NCBI RefSeq assembly: GCF_018691265.1
Contig: NW_024881322.1
Location: forward strand, 16,641,489 to 16,705,488
Direction of reading: 5' to 3'
Origin: Tyto alba
Taxonomy: Eukaryota; Chordata; Aves; Strigiformes; Tytonidae
Length of the DNA: 64,000 bases
Shown here: piece after piece, positions 22,871 to 34,439 of the stretch
Position numbering within the stretch: position 1 is the first letter of the stretch
Layout: every line of letters begins with the position of its first letter
Program-made: the position numbers and the translations under genes
The notes under the pieces: generated by a model
Told to the model about the DNA's origin: nothing
Databases searched by the model: none
Seen by the model: only the letters and a program-made list of their open reading frames with translations

Positions 22871-24520
22871 AGCAAAACCAAAAGGTAATCATAAAGACCT
22901 CAGCTACCCCTATTTTCCCCTCCCTGCATTAGACTAGTACTGCTCCCTCTGTGGAATAGCCCTAAGAATACTGGTAGATATGCATGCCCTTTGTCTACGA
23001 ATGTTTTTACTATGTCATTGTCTTTGGCCTGTTAGTGTGGAGTTAAAATATGGCCCTGAACACTGTGTTTTCACTAACACTTGTATTGATGGAGTCACAG
23101 TAGACTTCACATTGATAGGGTACTTTTAAGGAGAAATAAAGGTCCGTTTAGACAAGCCCAAGGGTCACATTATGCAAATGATATGTGCTCATTAACCTTT
23201 CACATGGTTGAAAACATTTGTTACCTGGTTACCTATTACCCTTTCTCCTTCCTCCCTGTCCCAAAACTTGCAACCCATTCTGACACTTCTCTTCAGAGAT
23301 TTAATTTCAGGGAACTACTGCCATTGGCCCTTTGATCATTAAGATTTTATTACTGTCAGAATATATAGCATGATACATTTCCTGGTAGACTGCTAAGTAA
23401 TGCTTTCAATAATTAAAAATCCATAAATAATTAAAACACAACATTATATTTGTCAACATAAATGAACAAACTACATTCTGTGAACAGCATTCTAAACAGA
23501 TATAAGCTTGTGATGTGCTCAATAGCTCTATTTAGGAATAAATCTTCCTCTTTTAAAACAGATTTATATTCATTTATCCAAATAATGAGGAATGCAGTGA
23601 TTCTCAGCAGATACCACTGTCATCAATAAAAATTAATATTTATTTGTATTACAGCTGGAAGCAAAAATACCCCATATGAGACTAGGGACTCATAGGGATT
23701 AGCACTTTATGAACAAAACATGAGCACATGAGCAGATGGACAACTTGTCCTGAAGAGTTTGGGTATGGGATAAATAATAGACACAAAGTCTTGAAGAAGA
23801 TGCAGGAGTGAAAGCAGATGAGCAGCCTATGACCTTTCAAAATAAAGTCACGTGAAATTCACAATTTGAGAATACACATAGTAAAAAGAGTAGATGTAGT
23901 CAGTCAAGAACTGAGAGGACCTTTCAGAAGTTATATAAAATGAGGGGATTCAAAACTAAACACATTAAAAAAAATAGGAGAATAAAAATGAACACTTTGG
24001 GGGTAACATTTGAAAAGCATCCCTATTTTTTTCACCTAGATCTGATAAAATCATATGGGTAATTCTGTGTATGAAAGTATAAAACCAAATGGGAGAGACC
24101 TTGAACAGAACTTAGAGGATCTGTGATGAGCTCCACTCATCTTTGACCATCCACTTCAGCACAGATGTTTGAAAAACAAGTCTAATTTTCAGAGTTTACC
24201 TACAAAGTACCAAATCAAGTTATGAAGGAGAACAGAGACAGGTTATCTGGAGTGTATAAGGTCCTTTCTGAGATGTTTTCCTGGCCTTTTCTTTCACTGT
24301 TTTTTAATTTTTTAGTACTCAAACAAAATATCCCTATTGCCATTGGCTCTTTCTTGGATTTACTATATGCTACTTCATTTGGTCTTTCAAGATCATCCTA
24401 AAAAAATTAGAAACTTAATCTCTTTAAACTTTCTGAAAATCTTAAACATTCTCCTTGATTATAACTTACTTCTCATTTCTCTTTCAGAGGAAAAAATCAC
24501 ATATTTCTCCCATCATATCT

Positions 24521-24545
24521 GATTTTCCACACAAGGTGGAAAATC
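24521..24545. repeat. Perfect 10-bp hairpin, first of a cluster
   Basis: GATTTTCCAC (24521-24530), loop ACAAG, then GTGGAAAATC (24536-24545). Its last bases are shared with the next hairpin. Confidence 0.85.
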
Positions 24546-24561
24546 ACACCTCTTGTGTGAT
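24543..24561. repeat. Perfect 7-bp hairpin overlapping the previous one
   Basis: ATCACAC (24543-24549), loop CTCTT, then GTGTGAT (24555-24561). Because the stems share ATC, and ACACAAGGTG can alternatively pair with CACCTCTTGTGT, the two hairpins and one longer hairpin are competing folds. Confidence 0.8.
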
Positions 24562-24860
24562 GCTTTTGATCCTATATTACTCCTTTCAGTAAAACCCTGA
24601 ACCATCAAGCAACTTTTTGTATTTTGTGTTTGTATGAATCACCCATGGCATTTAATCACTAGATAGTACACTTTTCAAGTCTACAGGTCTTCACGACCCA
24701 GGACCCAGGAGTGATAAAAAACACTCTGCAAGACACTGATCACTGAGCACTTGCAGTAAGTATTTCCAAGGTTTGTCTAGACCCGCTGAAGTCCTGTTGC
24801 TGTAAAAGGACGCAAGCAGGAATGTTTAAAGTGTTCTTTTACAAAAGTCTTGCTTAAATT
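24562..24860. other. Unassigned spacer within the hairpin cluster
   Basis: Nothing recognised between the second and third hairpins. Confidence 0.5.
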
Positions 24861-24888
24861 AATCAAAATCAAGAAAGAGATTTTGATT
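24861..24888. repeat. Perfect 10-bp hairpin
   Basis: AATCAAAATC (24861-24870), 8-base loop AAGAAAGA, then GATTTTGATT (24879-24888). Confidence 0.85.
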
Positions 24889-24918
24889 TAATGTTCCACA
24901 AGCTTAGAGCTCTCAGAC

Positions 24919-24939
24919 CTTAAGCTCTTAGAGCTTAAG
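24919..24939. repeat. Perfect 9-bp hairpin
   Basis: CTTAAGCTC (24919-24927), loop TTA, then GAGCTTAAG (24931-24939). A related AGCTTAGAGCTCT lies just upstream at 24901-24913. Confidence 0.85.
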
Positions 24940-25860
24940 ATCTTTCCTCTGATCCACTAACCTCAAGCATTTGTTTTCATACTTTTGGTGGAGAATTAGA
25001 AGGTCTTTACATAAAGGGAAATAGAATCAGTGTTTGAAATATGGAACAAGGAAAGATTTCTGAAAGTCATCTATATAAAGCATAATGTAAAATCTAGCAA
25101 TAACAAAAACATTGAACATTTTACTTGGGAACATAGATACAAGGAGAAAGTTTTTCACCAAATAGCCCTTTGCTTTTGCACAGACACCTTCAGATGTCTA
25201 TGATGTCCTTGCAGTGAGACATCAAAATCCATGAAAAACAGGTGAACCATCTCAGAACTTTTGGTGGCCCACAATAGTTACCTTCACTGAAGCTTGTAAG
25301 TACCATCAAGTATAGTGGGATGAAAAGAAGAAGTGATACTTAAGAGCCAGAAAAACAGATAAAAAATAATGTGGACTGTGAACTCAGGAGGAATGTCAGT
25401 CAAGCCTGAGTTTTACAATATTATGGGGTAGCGACTCAGCTGCTACAAACTGATACTGATTCTCTGACTTCTATTGATTCAAGTTGACCAAGAACATGGT
25501 TCAAACATACTTGATTCTCCTCTTGTTTTGACACTGAACTAACTGAACACTACTTCATATTTTCATTTTGTGAAAAAAAGCCATTATTAGGAAAATCTGT
25601 TCTTTTATTAAGAGTTAAAATATACTTTGTATATGATTTACTTTAGTTATATATGCAACACTAGCACATTTTTATGGAATAGAAATTTGCACATAGTGAA
25701 TTATTTTCCCACAAGGACACCTGTTTAATTTTGGGGAAAAATATAATGGCAGGGAAGTGCTGAATGAAAGGATCTATTCATTTTAAAATGACAACTCTTG
25801 TAGGATTATGAGTTTCGCGATTTTTTTTTTTATTATTATTAAGAAGATAGAACAGTTCAG
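24940..25860. other. Unassigned AT-rich noncoding DNA
   Basis: No gene or repeat recognised. A T run and ATT repeats at about 25821-25840 lie just before the candidate LTR. Confidence 0.55.
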
Positions 25861-26127
25861 TGTAGCAGGATGGCTGGGAAGAAGAACTGAGAGTGCTTTA
25901 CAGCTAGTGAACGATGAGGACATCTTGACCTTGGTTGGCCAGAAGCCTTGGGAGCAGCAAACAGGAATGTAGAAAAACAAGATAAGGATGCTGAACTTCA
26001 TCTGAAGAAAACATGCAAGGCTACAGTTAACGGAAAACATCTGGCCATTTCTTAAACAGTGGCAAGTTTTCTGCCTTGAGCTTAAAGTGTATAAGATGTT
26101 GTGCTTGTGCTTGTAAGGTTTAATTAG

Positions 26128-26132
26128 CCAAT
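26128..26132 (+). promoter_or_regulatory. CCAAT box in candidate LTR
   Basis: CCAAT within TTAGCCAATAGG, upstream of a second CCAAT (26203-26207) and of the TATA-like box. Confidence 0.4.
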
Positions 26133-26202
26133 AGGCTTAGGTTAGCAGTAGCTAACTTGTAGTCAATGAACTGTCTGGTGTATTATGGACAGAGGGTAAT
26201 GA

Positions 26203-26207
26203 CCAAT
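26203..26207 (+). promoter_or_regulatory. CCAAT box in candidate LTR
   Basis: CCAAT within GACCAATCAAATG, about 55 bp upstream of the TATA-like box. Confidence 0.45.
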
Positions 26208-26260
26208 CAAATGTTAACCAGTAAGGATTTATGTTGGGGGCATGGACAGCTTTTTAGGGG

Positions 26261-26267
26261 ATAAAAA
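26261..26267 (+). promoter_or_regulatory. TATA-like box in candidate LTR
   Basis: ATAAAAA within GGGGATAAAAATGC, placed between the CCAAT boxes and the poly(A) signal. Confidence 0.5.
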
Positions 26268-26339
26268 TGCAGATTTCTGATTAATAAGGGGTCTTCGATC
26301 TTAATATTGGAGTCTGCATCGTCAATCTCCTCAGTTCAA

Positions 26340-26345
26340 AATAAA
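26340..26345 (+). promoter_or_regulatory. Poly(A) signal in candidate LTR
   Basis: AATAAA about 75 bp downstream of the TATA-like box, as in compact U3-R-U5 LTRs. Confidence 0.5.
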
Positions 26346-26392
26346 GTTAAGTTAATACATCTATTTCTGTGAAGACCAGCTCACCACTGATA

Positions 26393-27842
26393 CAGACATT
26401 AAATAAAATCTGATGAAAATAAACTTAAATCATAACAATAACATCTGTCTAGAATTAAGATATTTCTCTTTCTAAGAGATATTTTTTTCTTTTCAGTTTT
26501 AATTTTCTGTGAATTCTGACTTTAAGCTTTTATTTCCTATGCGAGCCAAAGTGATTTTTGGATTGGTCAGTAAAAGCTATTTAATATGTCACTACTCTGA
26601 AATTCTGCATTGTCTTTCACATCTTTAGTGTCTTTCACTTACCCTGTTTTAGAAATGTAATCCTTTTTCTTCCACGAGCTTTATGACAGGTATAACAAAA
26701 GACTAAAAGCCTGCTGTTGAGATTTGATTTAGTGGTTGGTTTGCATCTCAAAATACAGTCTGTATACCTCACATAACTTTCAGATCTTCTCCTACAGCTA
26801 TTGAGATTATCAGAAAGGCTTTATTTATGTATTGGAGGAAAACAATTCTAAATTTAGAAAGGTACAGTCATCTGATTACAATATTAGGTTTTCATAAACA
26901 CTGATTTTGTACCAGGACCTGGGGAACACAGCCGTGCAGAGACATTTCAACTAGCACTAACCCAAAACAGTACATCAGAATAAAGCAAACAGTATTGTGA
27001 ATGTATTTTGTACAGATGCAAAAACAGACTATCTGAACTTAAACTCTTACATCCATCCCCTCAGATTTAGCTCCAGGCAGATTTGAACATGCTGGGATGT
27101 GCCTCTATGTTGACCATTGACTAGACAGCGTGAGTTTTCTCAGTAGCTGTATAGATACACCTTTCAACCATAGCTGTCCTGACTGCCTGGCTCCTGTTTG
27201 AACACATTTCCTTAAAGAGATGTGCTTAGGTAACTATGTCCTCTGGATGTGTCTGTGAGACCCTGGTCTTGCCTGGGTGCAGAGGCAAGCTGACACCTTT
27301 ACCTGGATGGAACTAGTTAATTTCAGGAGGGAGAAGCAGGGAAGGCTATCCAGACTTAAAGGATTTCGACTTTGTCTTAACCTAGCCAAGAGAGAGAATG
27401 CCTCTGAACTTGATTAGTAAGTTTTCTGAATAGGCATTGGAAGGCTTCAGCTAAAGCCTGAGTTAATTGTACAATATTAAATTCTAGATAAATAAAATGG
27501 GGATGAGCAGTTTTTTCTCTGTTTTGTGGATTTAGGCTAATATCTTTAGGCCTGTACTATCTCACTTACTGTATATTCATATGCTACCTTGCACTCAGAG
27601 GCCTTAATCTCATTAAATTTTTGAGCAGTACTGCTATACAAATTTCTGATATCGATAGATGTCATTATAACTTGTCTCGATGAGGGAAAAATTGGGCATC
27701 CTTGGAAGGAAGCATGCCCAAACCGATGATATCTTGTGTTAACCATCACCAACCACCTATGGGTGTACTAGGAACATTCAGATATCATGTTCATAATGCC
27801 CTGAAGGCTTTACTTCAGTTATCTCAACTTCATGGTCTGGGA
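26393..27842. other. Unassigned noncoding DNA
   Basis: No gene or repeat recognised. Confidence 0.55.
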
Positions 27843-27930
27843 TACTGAAGCATAAGGATTTAAGTGAGTCGCCTGATGCCACACACTGAAGTCAGCAGTT
27901 AGGAGAGGTCACAGCATAGGAATTTCTAAT
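27843..27930 (-). mobile_element. MIR-like ancient SINE fragment
   Basis: On the plus strand, ACTGAAGCATAAGGATTTAA, then GTGAGTCGCCTGATGCCACA and GTCAGCAGTTAGGAG. These follow the antisense MIR order (ACTGAGGCACAGAG, GTTAAGTGACTTGCCCAAGG, TCACACAGC...GTCAGTGGCAGAG) with substitutions. The consensus is recalled, not searched. Confidence 0.55.
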
Positions 27931-28250
27931 ATCTCCATTTTCAGGTTGAGATAAAGTTGCTTTGCAACTAAATACCCTGTATCAGTCCTCTACAGGAAAG
28001 AATTAACATAAACAAATTCTCCAACATTTTCTTTTTCTGGTGGTAGCAAATAAGTAAGTTACATTTTGGAAATGCTAGGCTTTTCTTTATTATCAGTCAG
28101 AGCTTCAGTTATGTTCATTTGTCACTAACAAAACTCTACTTGAATGAATAATTCACAATAGATAATGCATTTATTGAACTTTGTCTGTTTCCCTACTTCT
28201 AGGCTTTTTAAAGCAGTTATGAAAAAGTTCCAGAAGAAGATTCCAGACCT

Positions 28251-28330
28251 AGAAACACTTAACTTGAAGTACATGAGTAATCTCATTGACTTCAGTAGGA
28301 CTACTCAGGTGTTCATAATGAAACACATAT
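28251..28330. mobile_element. Ancient palindromic repeat (MITE-like)
   Basis: The centre CTCATTGACTTCAGTAGGAC is flanked by ATGAGTAAT on the left and TACTCAGGTG on the right. Outer arms are CACTTAACTTGAAGT and GTTCATAATGAAACAC, so the element reads as a decayed inverted repeat around a CATTGACTTCA centre. From memory this matches a palindromic element common in turtles and crocodilians. A related copy lies at 56751-56858. It falls inside a 69-codon open frame (28165-28374), which is therefore not called a gene. Confidence 0.55.
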
Positions 28331-31300
28331 ATGCTACCAGCTTACTGGAGCCTTCTTTTGAACTTCGAATATGAAATTAGAAAAATAATTTTTCACCTAC
28401 ATTTGAGTTTAAAATTAACCTTTACATAATATTGTATCTAGCAAAGGATTAATGTACAAATAATCACAGATAATGAATATGAACATTCTTGTGCATGCTG
28501 TTTATTCAAAATTGAGGTTCAAATGTGAATAAATGAATATTTATTTAAATATTGTTCTGTCCATCCATATTTCTAATATAAATTTCCCCAGAACTATCAC
28601 TGTAGAATTGGCAGGAAAGATCATCTGTGGTTACAGGAACAAATGATGTTCAAATCCTTTAATATCTAGCACAGAAAGAAAGGGCCACTTTTAAAGGGTC
28701 ATATTGTTTTCTGCTTGGTACATCGATTAGGTTGATTTTCCTCTCAAGTTCATAAGGGTAGTCAGTAAGAACCTAATGGAAACCCATGAATAGTGAAGTA
28801 TAATGAAGTAAACCAGAGGAACAAGGAAAAGGACGCATTGTTTTCATTATGATTATGGAATAAAGCTTCGTACTTCTCCTTACAGTGTTTAAGCAAATGA
28901 CCTGCAAGATTTTTATCCTTCTAATATTTTGCCCAATCTCATACTCCTTGCCGCTCCAGTAAATTAAGCCAGGTTGCGGTTAGGACCACAATACCTCTTA
29001 ATGTATTTTCAGTCAAAAATAGACTTCTGCAGATGAAGTAGAAATACTCCACATGCCACATTCCTGCCAGATTTCAGCAAGAGGAATAGAAAACAGACAA
29101 AAGATCACAAACTCAGTTTAAGTCACATATTGTGTTTGTATGTCTTTAGGGAAAGAGGAAACCTGGTTTCATTTTTTTAAAGCACAGCTGGTGGGAGGAT
29201 GTGAGGATGTTTTTGTAAAGTCATAGAAAGACTAGATTTAATCATGTTTTGCTTGACTTGCTTTTTTTTTTTATTTATTTTTTTTTTATTTATTAAGAGT
29301 TGGTTATTCCTCCTAATCCGCAAGGAAGTTTCCTTAAGAATGTCAGTTTTTAAAATGTCTTGATATGACCAATGTTCACTGGAGGGGAGAAAAAATTACA
29401 TGTGTATTTGAACAGCATGCATCAGCTCACTCAGTCATGAGAAGCCATAAATATATTCCAGTTAAGGGTTGTTAGATTTTTGATACTTTGCATAAGGAAA
29501 AAGGAAGGAAATTTTCTAGCAGATGTTTGACTGCAATAGTCATGAATAACTTCTGTGGTACAGGGATGATCAATGACATGGGTATATAGGTCAGATGTGT
29601 CTACCAGCACTCCTGAGACTTTTCCAAGTCTATCATACCACAAAGCATGAAAGTTGTGAACTTGTTCATATGTTGTATGCTGTAACCGCTACAATTTACA
29701 GCCTGGACTTTGTCAGTCTAGGAAAGTGACTAAAATGACAGCAATATAAACTGAGCAGAAATACTAATTCAGGAAGAGTTTTGTCTCCTTCTGTTGCATC
29801 TTATTATAAAGTGGTTTTAACAGCTGGAGCTACACATGAGATACATTGGCAGACTGGAAGCCATTAGGCCAAACCCTCTGGAATATTTATTTGCAACATC
29901 TGGAATTTAATCTGATTCTGCAGTAAGCAGCTAAGTTTCCTACGCTGTCAACCCATAAAGCTGTCTTTGAGCCTGCTCGTTATGTTAACCAATAGAAGTA
30001 ATCGGGAATCCAAGACAAGGTTCTCCTATGCTGTTTCAAAAGTGAATGTGGATGGTCACTGTTAAATTTGACATAAAGTCCAAATAGAAATTCAACATTT
30101 TAAAATTTAACTGTCCTGAAATACTTGGAAAAAATGTATTTAATACCCATTCTCTGCATTGACAGTTTTCGCTGTTTAATGCTATATTTTGTAGTAACAC
30201 AATATATCTGCCTTTGCCTTCCCTCTCCCACATCCCTTGTTACTAGGTACCATATACTTCACATTTTGTATGTACAGCTTTGCACCAAAATTTTTGTTTT
30301 GTCGAAATTATAGGTAAATTAGAGGAACTTTTCTCAAGTTACAGATTTTAAAAATAGGTTTCAAAAAGCATCTATGCTTTTGTGTCATTTCTAGGAAACA
30401 ACATGCCTTAAAAGTTCCAGAGAGTAACTCCAAAAAGCCATGATTTTTAGGAAAAATCACAGCGACAAGTTTTCAGATCTAGCTCTTGAAGACCCTTTGC
30501 GCTATGAAAAATGGCAATGAATGCATTTTAAAGATTTAAATAGAAAAATAGATTAACTTTGATGCTGGATACCCCAAAACCATCAAGGAAACATTAATCG
30601 TGGACTTTCTGGACACAAAAAGGAAACTTGCAGGGGTATTTTATTTATGTCCTCTGGAACATACATTTTGCAGATTATCATAGTTTAGACATACCAGTTT
30701 TCTTCATGTTTCGGAGTTGAAAAAGAGAAGTCTAAGTTTGTTTATATAAAACCCCCAACCCTGAATATTTAATGATACTCTCAAGTCCATTTGGTATTAT
30801 GCATAATTTTATACTTGGATCCTTTGCTAAACTAAACTGGCATAATTCTACTAGGCTGTGGATAGTGAAGGATTTGGATTAATTTGTTACATCTGAGGAC
30901 AAAGCTCTTGCAGCCAGTCACTATATACTTTGGGGTATAGTCACTGCAAGCCCCACAGAAAAGGCAACAGCCAGCCTATTCCTTCCACTCCTGTCCATTG
31001 CTTAGAAGACTATGTTAGCCCTTAAGCTCCTAAATTTGAAATGACATTATCAGCTGGCATAGCAGAAGAACTTCAAATAGCTATTGACATTTTATCTTTA
31101 TTTACGATTGTAGTACCTTCAAGTTTTGAGGGAAGCTGCCATGTAAGCAATAATTCAGATCTATTCCCCCCTGAGAATTCCCCCCCAACTTAAATCAGTA
31201 TTTGATTTAACTGGATTGCAGATTTAACTGGGTTATTTTTTTTTTTAATATAATTTCAAAGCAATAACTGAAGTGGCCAAACAAGAAGAGACTTGTGAAA

Positions 31301-31904
31301 TAATTCATTGCAAAATGCCAGACCTATTCCTTCCCTTAGCTTTCATACCCTTTTGGGAGGCAAATCTTTGCTGAAAGATCTTTACATGATATGTGAATGG
31401 ATTATACAAGAGAGACAGCTATATATTCTCATATCTGCATCAAAATGGTTGTTGAATCTCATATCCAAGTTTCAATACTTGCACTTGAATGAGGGTCTGA
31501 CAGTGGTGGAAATCACTGTTTTGTTAAATTTCAGATAAAATAGAACGTAAAACAACTGCTCATGAAAACTTTCTGTTGAAAATATGTTTAATGATTTCAG
31601 AAAGTCCAAATAACAGTTACAACAGTAGATGTCAAATTTCCAATAAAACTCTATTGTAGTCTTTGTATCAGTCAGCCTGATTTAGATTATCTGAGCATCT
31701 GCCTTGTGGGTTTGTTACCATGTAATAATCAATATTTGTCATTCTCTCACAAGAGTCTCTTTCCTTTGAGATCCTTTGCAACCTTACAGACATCTTAGCT
31801 TGCTAGCATTAAAGCCATCATTTTAGATAATAAAAATCTGGGGATCTTACTAATGCCAGCTCTTTATTTCATTGCCAGACAAGATAATTTTGAACTGTAC
31901 CCTA
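28331..31904. other. Unassigned AT-rich noncoding DNA
   Basis: No gene recognised. A T-rich tract occurs at 29262-29294. Open frames are 76 codons or fewer. Confidence 0.5.
29262..29294 (+). repeat. T-rich tract with TTTA units
   Basis: T runs interrupted by ATTTATT units over about 33 bases. Confidence 0.85.
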
Positions 31905-31950
31905 GGACCAGATTCTTATCTCAACTGTAACAGTGGAGTTACCCGATAGT
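31905..31950. mobile_element. Ancient amniote repeat fragment
   Basis: GGACCAGATTCTTATCTCAA and CAGTGGAGTTACCC match the recalled arm of a palindromic amniote repeat (GGCCAGATTCTGATCTCAGTTACAC...GGAGTTACTCC). Short and diverged. Confidence 0.5.
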
Positions 31951-32307
31951 TTCTGATATCAACAGCATTATAGTAACACAGACCTTCCTTAGCTTTCAGA
32001 GCCCTCTAGAGTCCAGCTAGCATGGAAACCCCATCCTAAAATCCTGTAACGATATCAGGTTAAAGGTTTATCTATACTATGGTCCATTTATATTTTTAGA
32101 TTTAAAATGCCACTATCTTTTCATAGGATGACACTGAGAAGTTCTTCAGTGGAGCCTGAAGAATACTTCTAGGTTTTGTGATTTCAGTGTAAATCATGAC
32201 ATAAATTTGTCTACACATTCTTTGTAGTAGATAGGTCAGACGAGCTAGAGGAATTTGAAATAAATATACAGGAAGCATCAGACCGAGCACTGAGGCTGTG
32301 TTCATAA
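31951..32307. other. Unassigned noncoding DNA
   Basis: Nothing recognised between the ancient repeat fragment and the old CR1. Confidence 0.5.
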
Positions 32308-33603
32308 GTCACCCAGACTGGATGGCATTCACCTGGGATCTCTGAGGGAACTAAAATGTGAAATTGCAGAACTGCTGACCAAAATACATAACTACTACTT
32401 CAAACACCCTCAGTGACAGAGGCCTGACTGATTGCCAGAAAAACTCCTGTACACCTCAAAGTTTCTAAAGGGTATCCTGGAACCTGCAGGCTGGCTAGGT
32501 TCACCATTCCTGGTAAGATGGTAGAGCCTGTAATGAGGAATGAATTCCCCAATTCTATAAGTGAACAAGGTCTTTTGAGAAAAAGAGGCAACAGGGCTTC
32601 CAGGAAGGGAAGTCCAGGGTCACTGATGGGTCAGAGTTTTGTGGATGTATCAACAGCACGTAGATAAAAATGATCCACTGGATGGTGTATGGGGGTTTTC
32701 AAAAGCCTTTGTCAAGTTTCCACACTAAAGTTTATTAAAGAGACAAGGTTGCAATGGAATTGGAGGAAAGGTTCCTTTATGAAACAAAAACTGATTAAAT
32801 GGCAGGAAGCAAAAGGTCGGGCTTAATGGTCACTTTCCAGGAAGACATTCAGGAGTAGGGTTCCAGAAGAACCACTGCTGGGACCAAAATTATGCTACAT
32901 CTCTATCATTACATATCAATGACATGATGAAAGGAGTACAGAGTGAAGTCTCTTAAGTTCATGGATAATGCCAACTTCCTTTGGTTGGTTGAATACAATG
33001 TCAATAGCATAGATCTAGGTGAAAGGACAAAAGGGTGGCAGGTGAGCTTCAATGTAAAGTAGTGCCTACAAGGAACGATAATCTAAATGATGCCTACAAG
33101 ATGCTGAGCTTGGAAATGGCAATTACTGCTTAGGAAATAGATTTTGGAGTCATCATTTTCCAGCTTCTGAAATTGTTACCTCAATGTGCAGTGGCAGACA
33201 AAATGGCCAAATGAATTATTGGCCATTGTCTGGAAAAGTACCCACGCAGACCTTGAGTACTGTGTATTGCTCTTGTGTCTGTGTTGTAATGGATATAATG
33301 GAGTTAGACAACGTACAGAGATGGACAACTAAAATGATTAATGGGATCGGGTAGCTAGCTCACATGAACAAACTAAAAAGGCTGTGACTCTACTTTACAC
33401 AGCAGAAGTCTGAGGGGGCAGATGTCAGAGTTTTACCAAATTGTGAAGGTGGTTGAGAAGGTTAAAGCAGAACTGTTATTCACCAAATCCCACAATACTG
33501 CACACAGGAGTCCAGCTTTAAACAGATAAAAGGAAGAACATTTTTCCATGTCAGCAAATGGAATGTGCTGCCAGAGGAGGGTGTGGAAGGTGACAGCATT
33601 AGG
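32308..33603 (+). mobile_element. Old, heavily decayed CR1-type LINE fragment
   Basis: About 1.3 kb with CR1 ORF2 landmarks in the correct order. GTCACCCAGACTGGATGGCA and GAGGGAACTAAAATGTGAAA (32308 onward) match the region before the reverse transcriptase. GGTTTTCAAAAGCCTTTGTC (about 32695) corresponds to the FSKAFD-type motif. ATCAATGACATGATGAAAGG followed by TCATGGATAATGCCAAC (about 32917-32980) matches the INDL...FADD active-site region, here decayed to a DNA form. CCTTGAGTACTGTGTATTGC (about 33250) corresponds to LEYCV, and TGGAATGTGCTGCCAGAGGA (about 33560) to the WN-LP motif. Stops and indels occur throughout, so it is dead. It is much more diverged than the CR1 at 18812 and lacks the 3' UTR tail. 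Confidence 0.85.
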
Positions 33604-34439
33604 AGACAGACAAGGGAATGAGACAGACTCACACACAGCTGATTCATCCACAAGCAGACCCTAAAGGGACCAGGTGAAGCTGTAACCAACAATAACTCCA
33701 GTGCAACATTCTGGATACATGAGGTAGGAGGAGAACATAGACTACAGGAAGTGACCAAGCCTGTGTGCTTTTCTTCTAAGCACCATCCCTTTTTATCCCT
33801 CTTTTTGCTGAATTCTCTGACCCTTAAAATACTTGGAAATCCCCCCTGGGACTTCAGTGAGAGATAGAGATAAAGTGGTTAGGGGCTGCAACAAACAGAA
33901 TAAAGGGAGGAGGTGAGAATCGAGGGGGAACATCTAATAAAAGAACACAGGAAGCTAGAGAGCACACCACCAAGAAGGTAACCTGGCAATTAAGTCAGTG
34001 TGTACTGTTCTTTGAAGACACTGAAGTAACAAGTACGTGCTGTCTAGTGGTGCCTTCTTCCCTCAGACATGAGAGGGACTCAAAACAGAAAGCAGTCCAA
34101 CATCTCCCAGTATTCCGCTGACAAGATCAGAAGGAGGTTGATGAGAGCCCATAACTGGGTAGATAAGGATGGATGAAGATGGTATAAAGAAAAAAGTGAG
34201 GGGAGAAGTGCAGCCAGGACTTCCACATGAGGTTCTGGAGGATCCACAAGAGGGATTTTGATGTGAAACACTAGATGTACATGTGTACATGCAGAAGGTG
34301 CACAAGTCAAGGGACAGTACAAACAGGCAGAGCCTACATGGCTTCATATAGTACTTTCCAGTTTATGGAATAAAATAACCAAGAAATTAGCTTTAATATC
34401 CCATCCCTCATTAATCAGACTACCTAAAAATCACCTGTT
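33604..34439. other. Unassigned noncoding DNA after the old CR1
   Basis: No gene. A small palindrome ATGTACA-TG-TGTACAT occurs at 34275-34290. Purine-rich, diverged sequence may be further repeat remnant, without a recognisable signature. Minus-strand frames at 33480-33758 and 34063-34347 have no family features. Confidence 0.45.

Larger units (their letters stand above)
21949..24520. other. Unassigned AT-rich noncoding DNA
   Basis: No gene recognised. Contains a perfect hairpin (22512-22535) and an (AAAAC)n tract (22827-22870), listed separately. Open frames are 61 codons or fewer. Confidence 0.55.
25861..26392 (+). mobile_element. Probable solo LTR, plus strand
   Basis: An LTR-like arrangement in the right order. 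A TG start (TGTAGCAGGATGGCTGGGAAG region, 25861) is followed by two CCAAT boxes (26128-26132, 26203-26207), a TATA-like GGATAAAAA (core 26261-26267) and AATAAA (26340-26345). The stretch GTCTGCATCGTCAATCTCC between TATA and poly(A) looks like an R region. No matching target duplication or clean CA end could be fixed, so the right boundary (about 26392) and the left one are estimates. It differs in sequence and orientation from the two minus-strand LTRs. No internal retroviral genes are present. An alternative is a decayed non-LTR promoter-like sequence. Confidence 0.6.
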
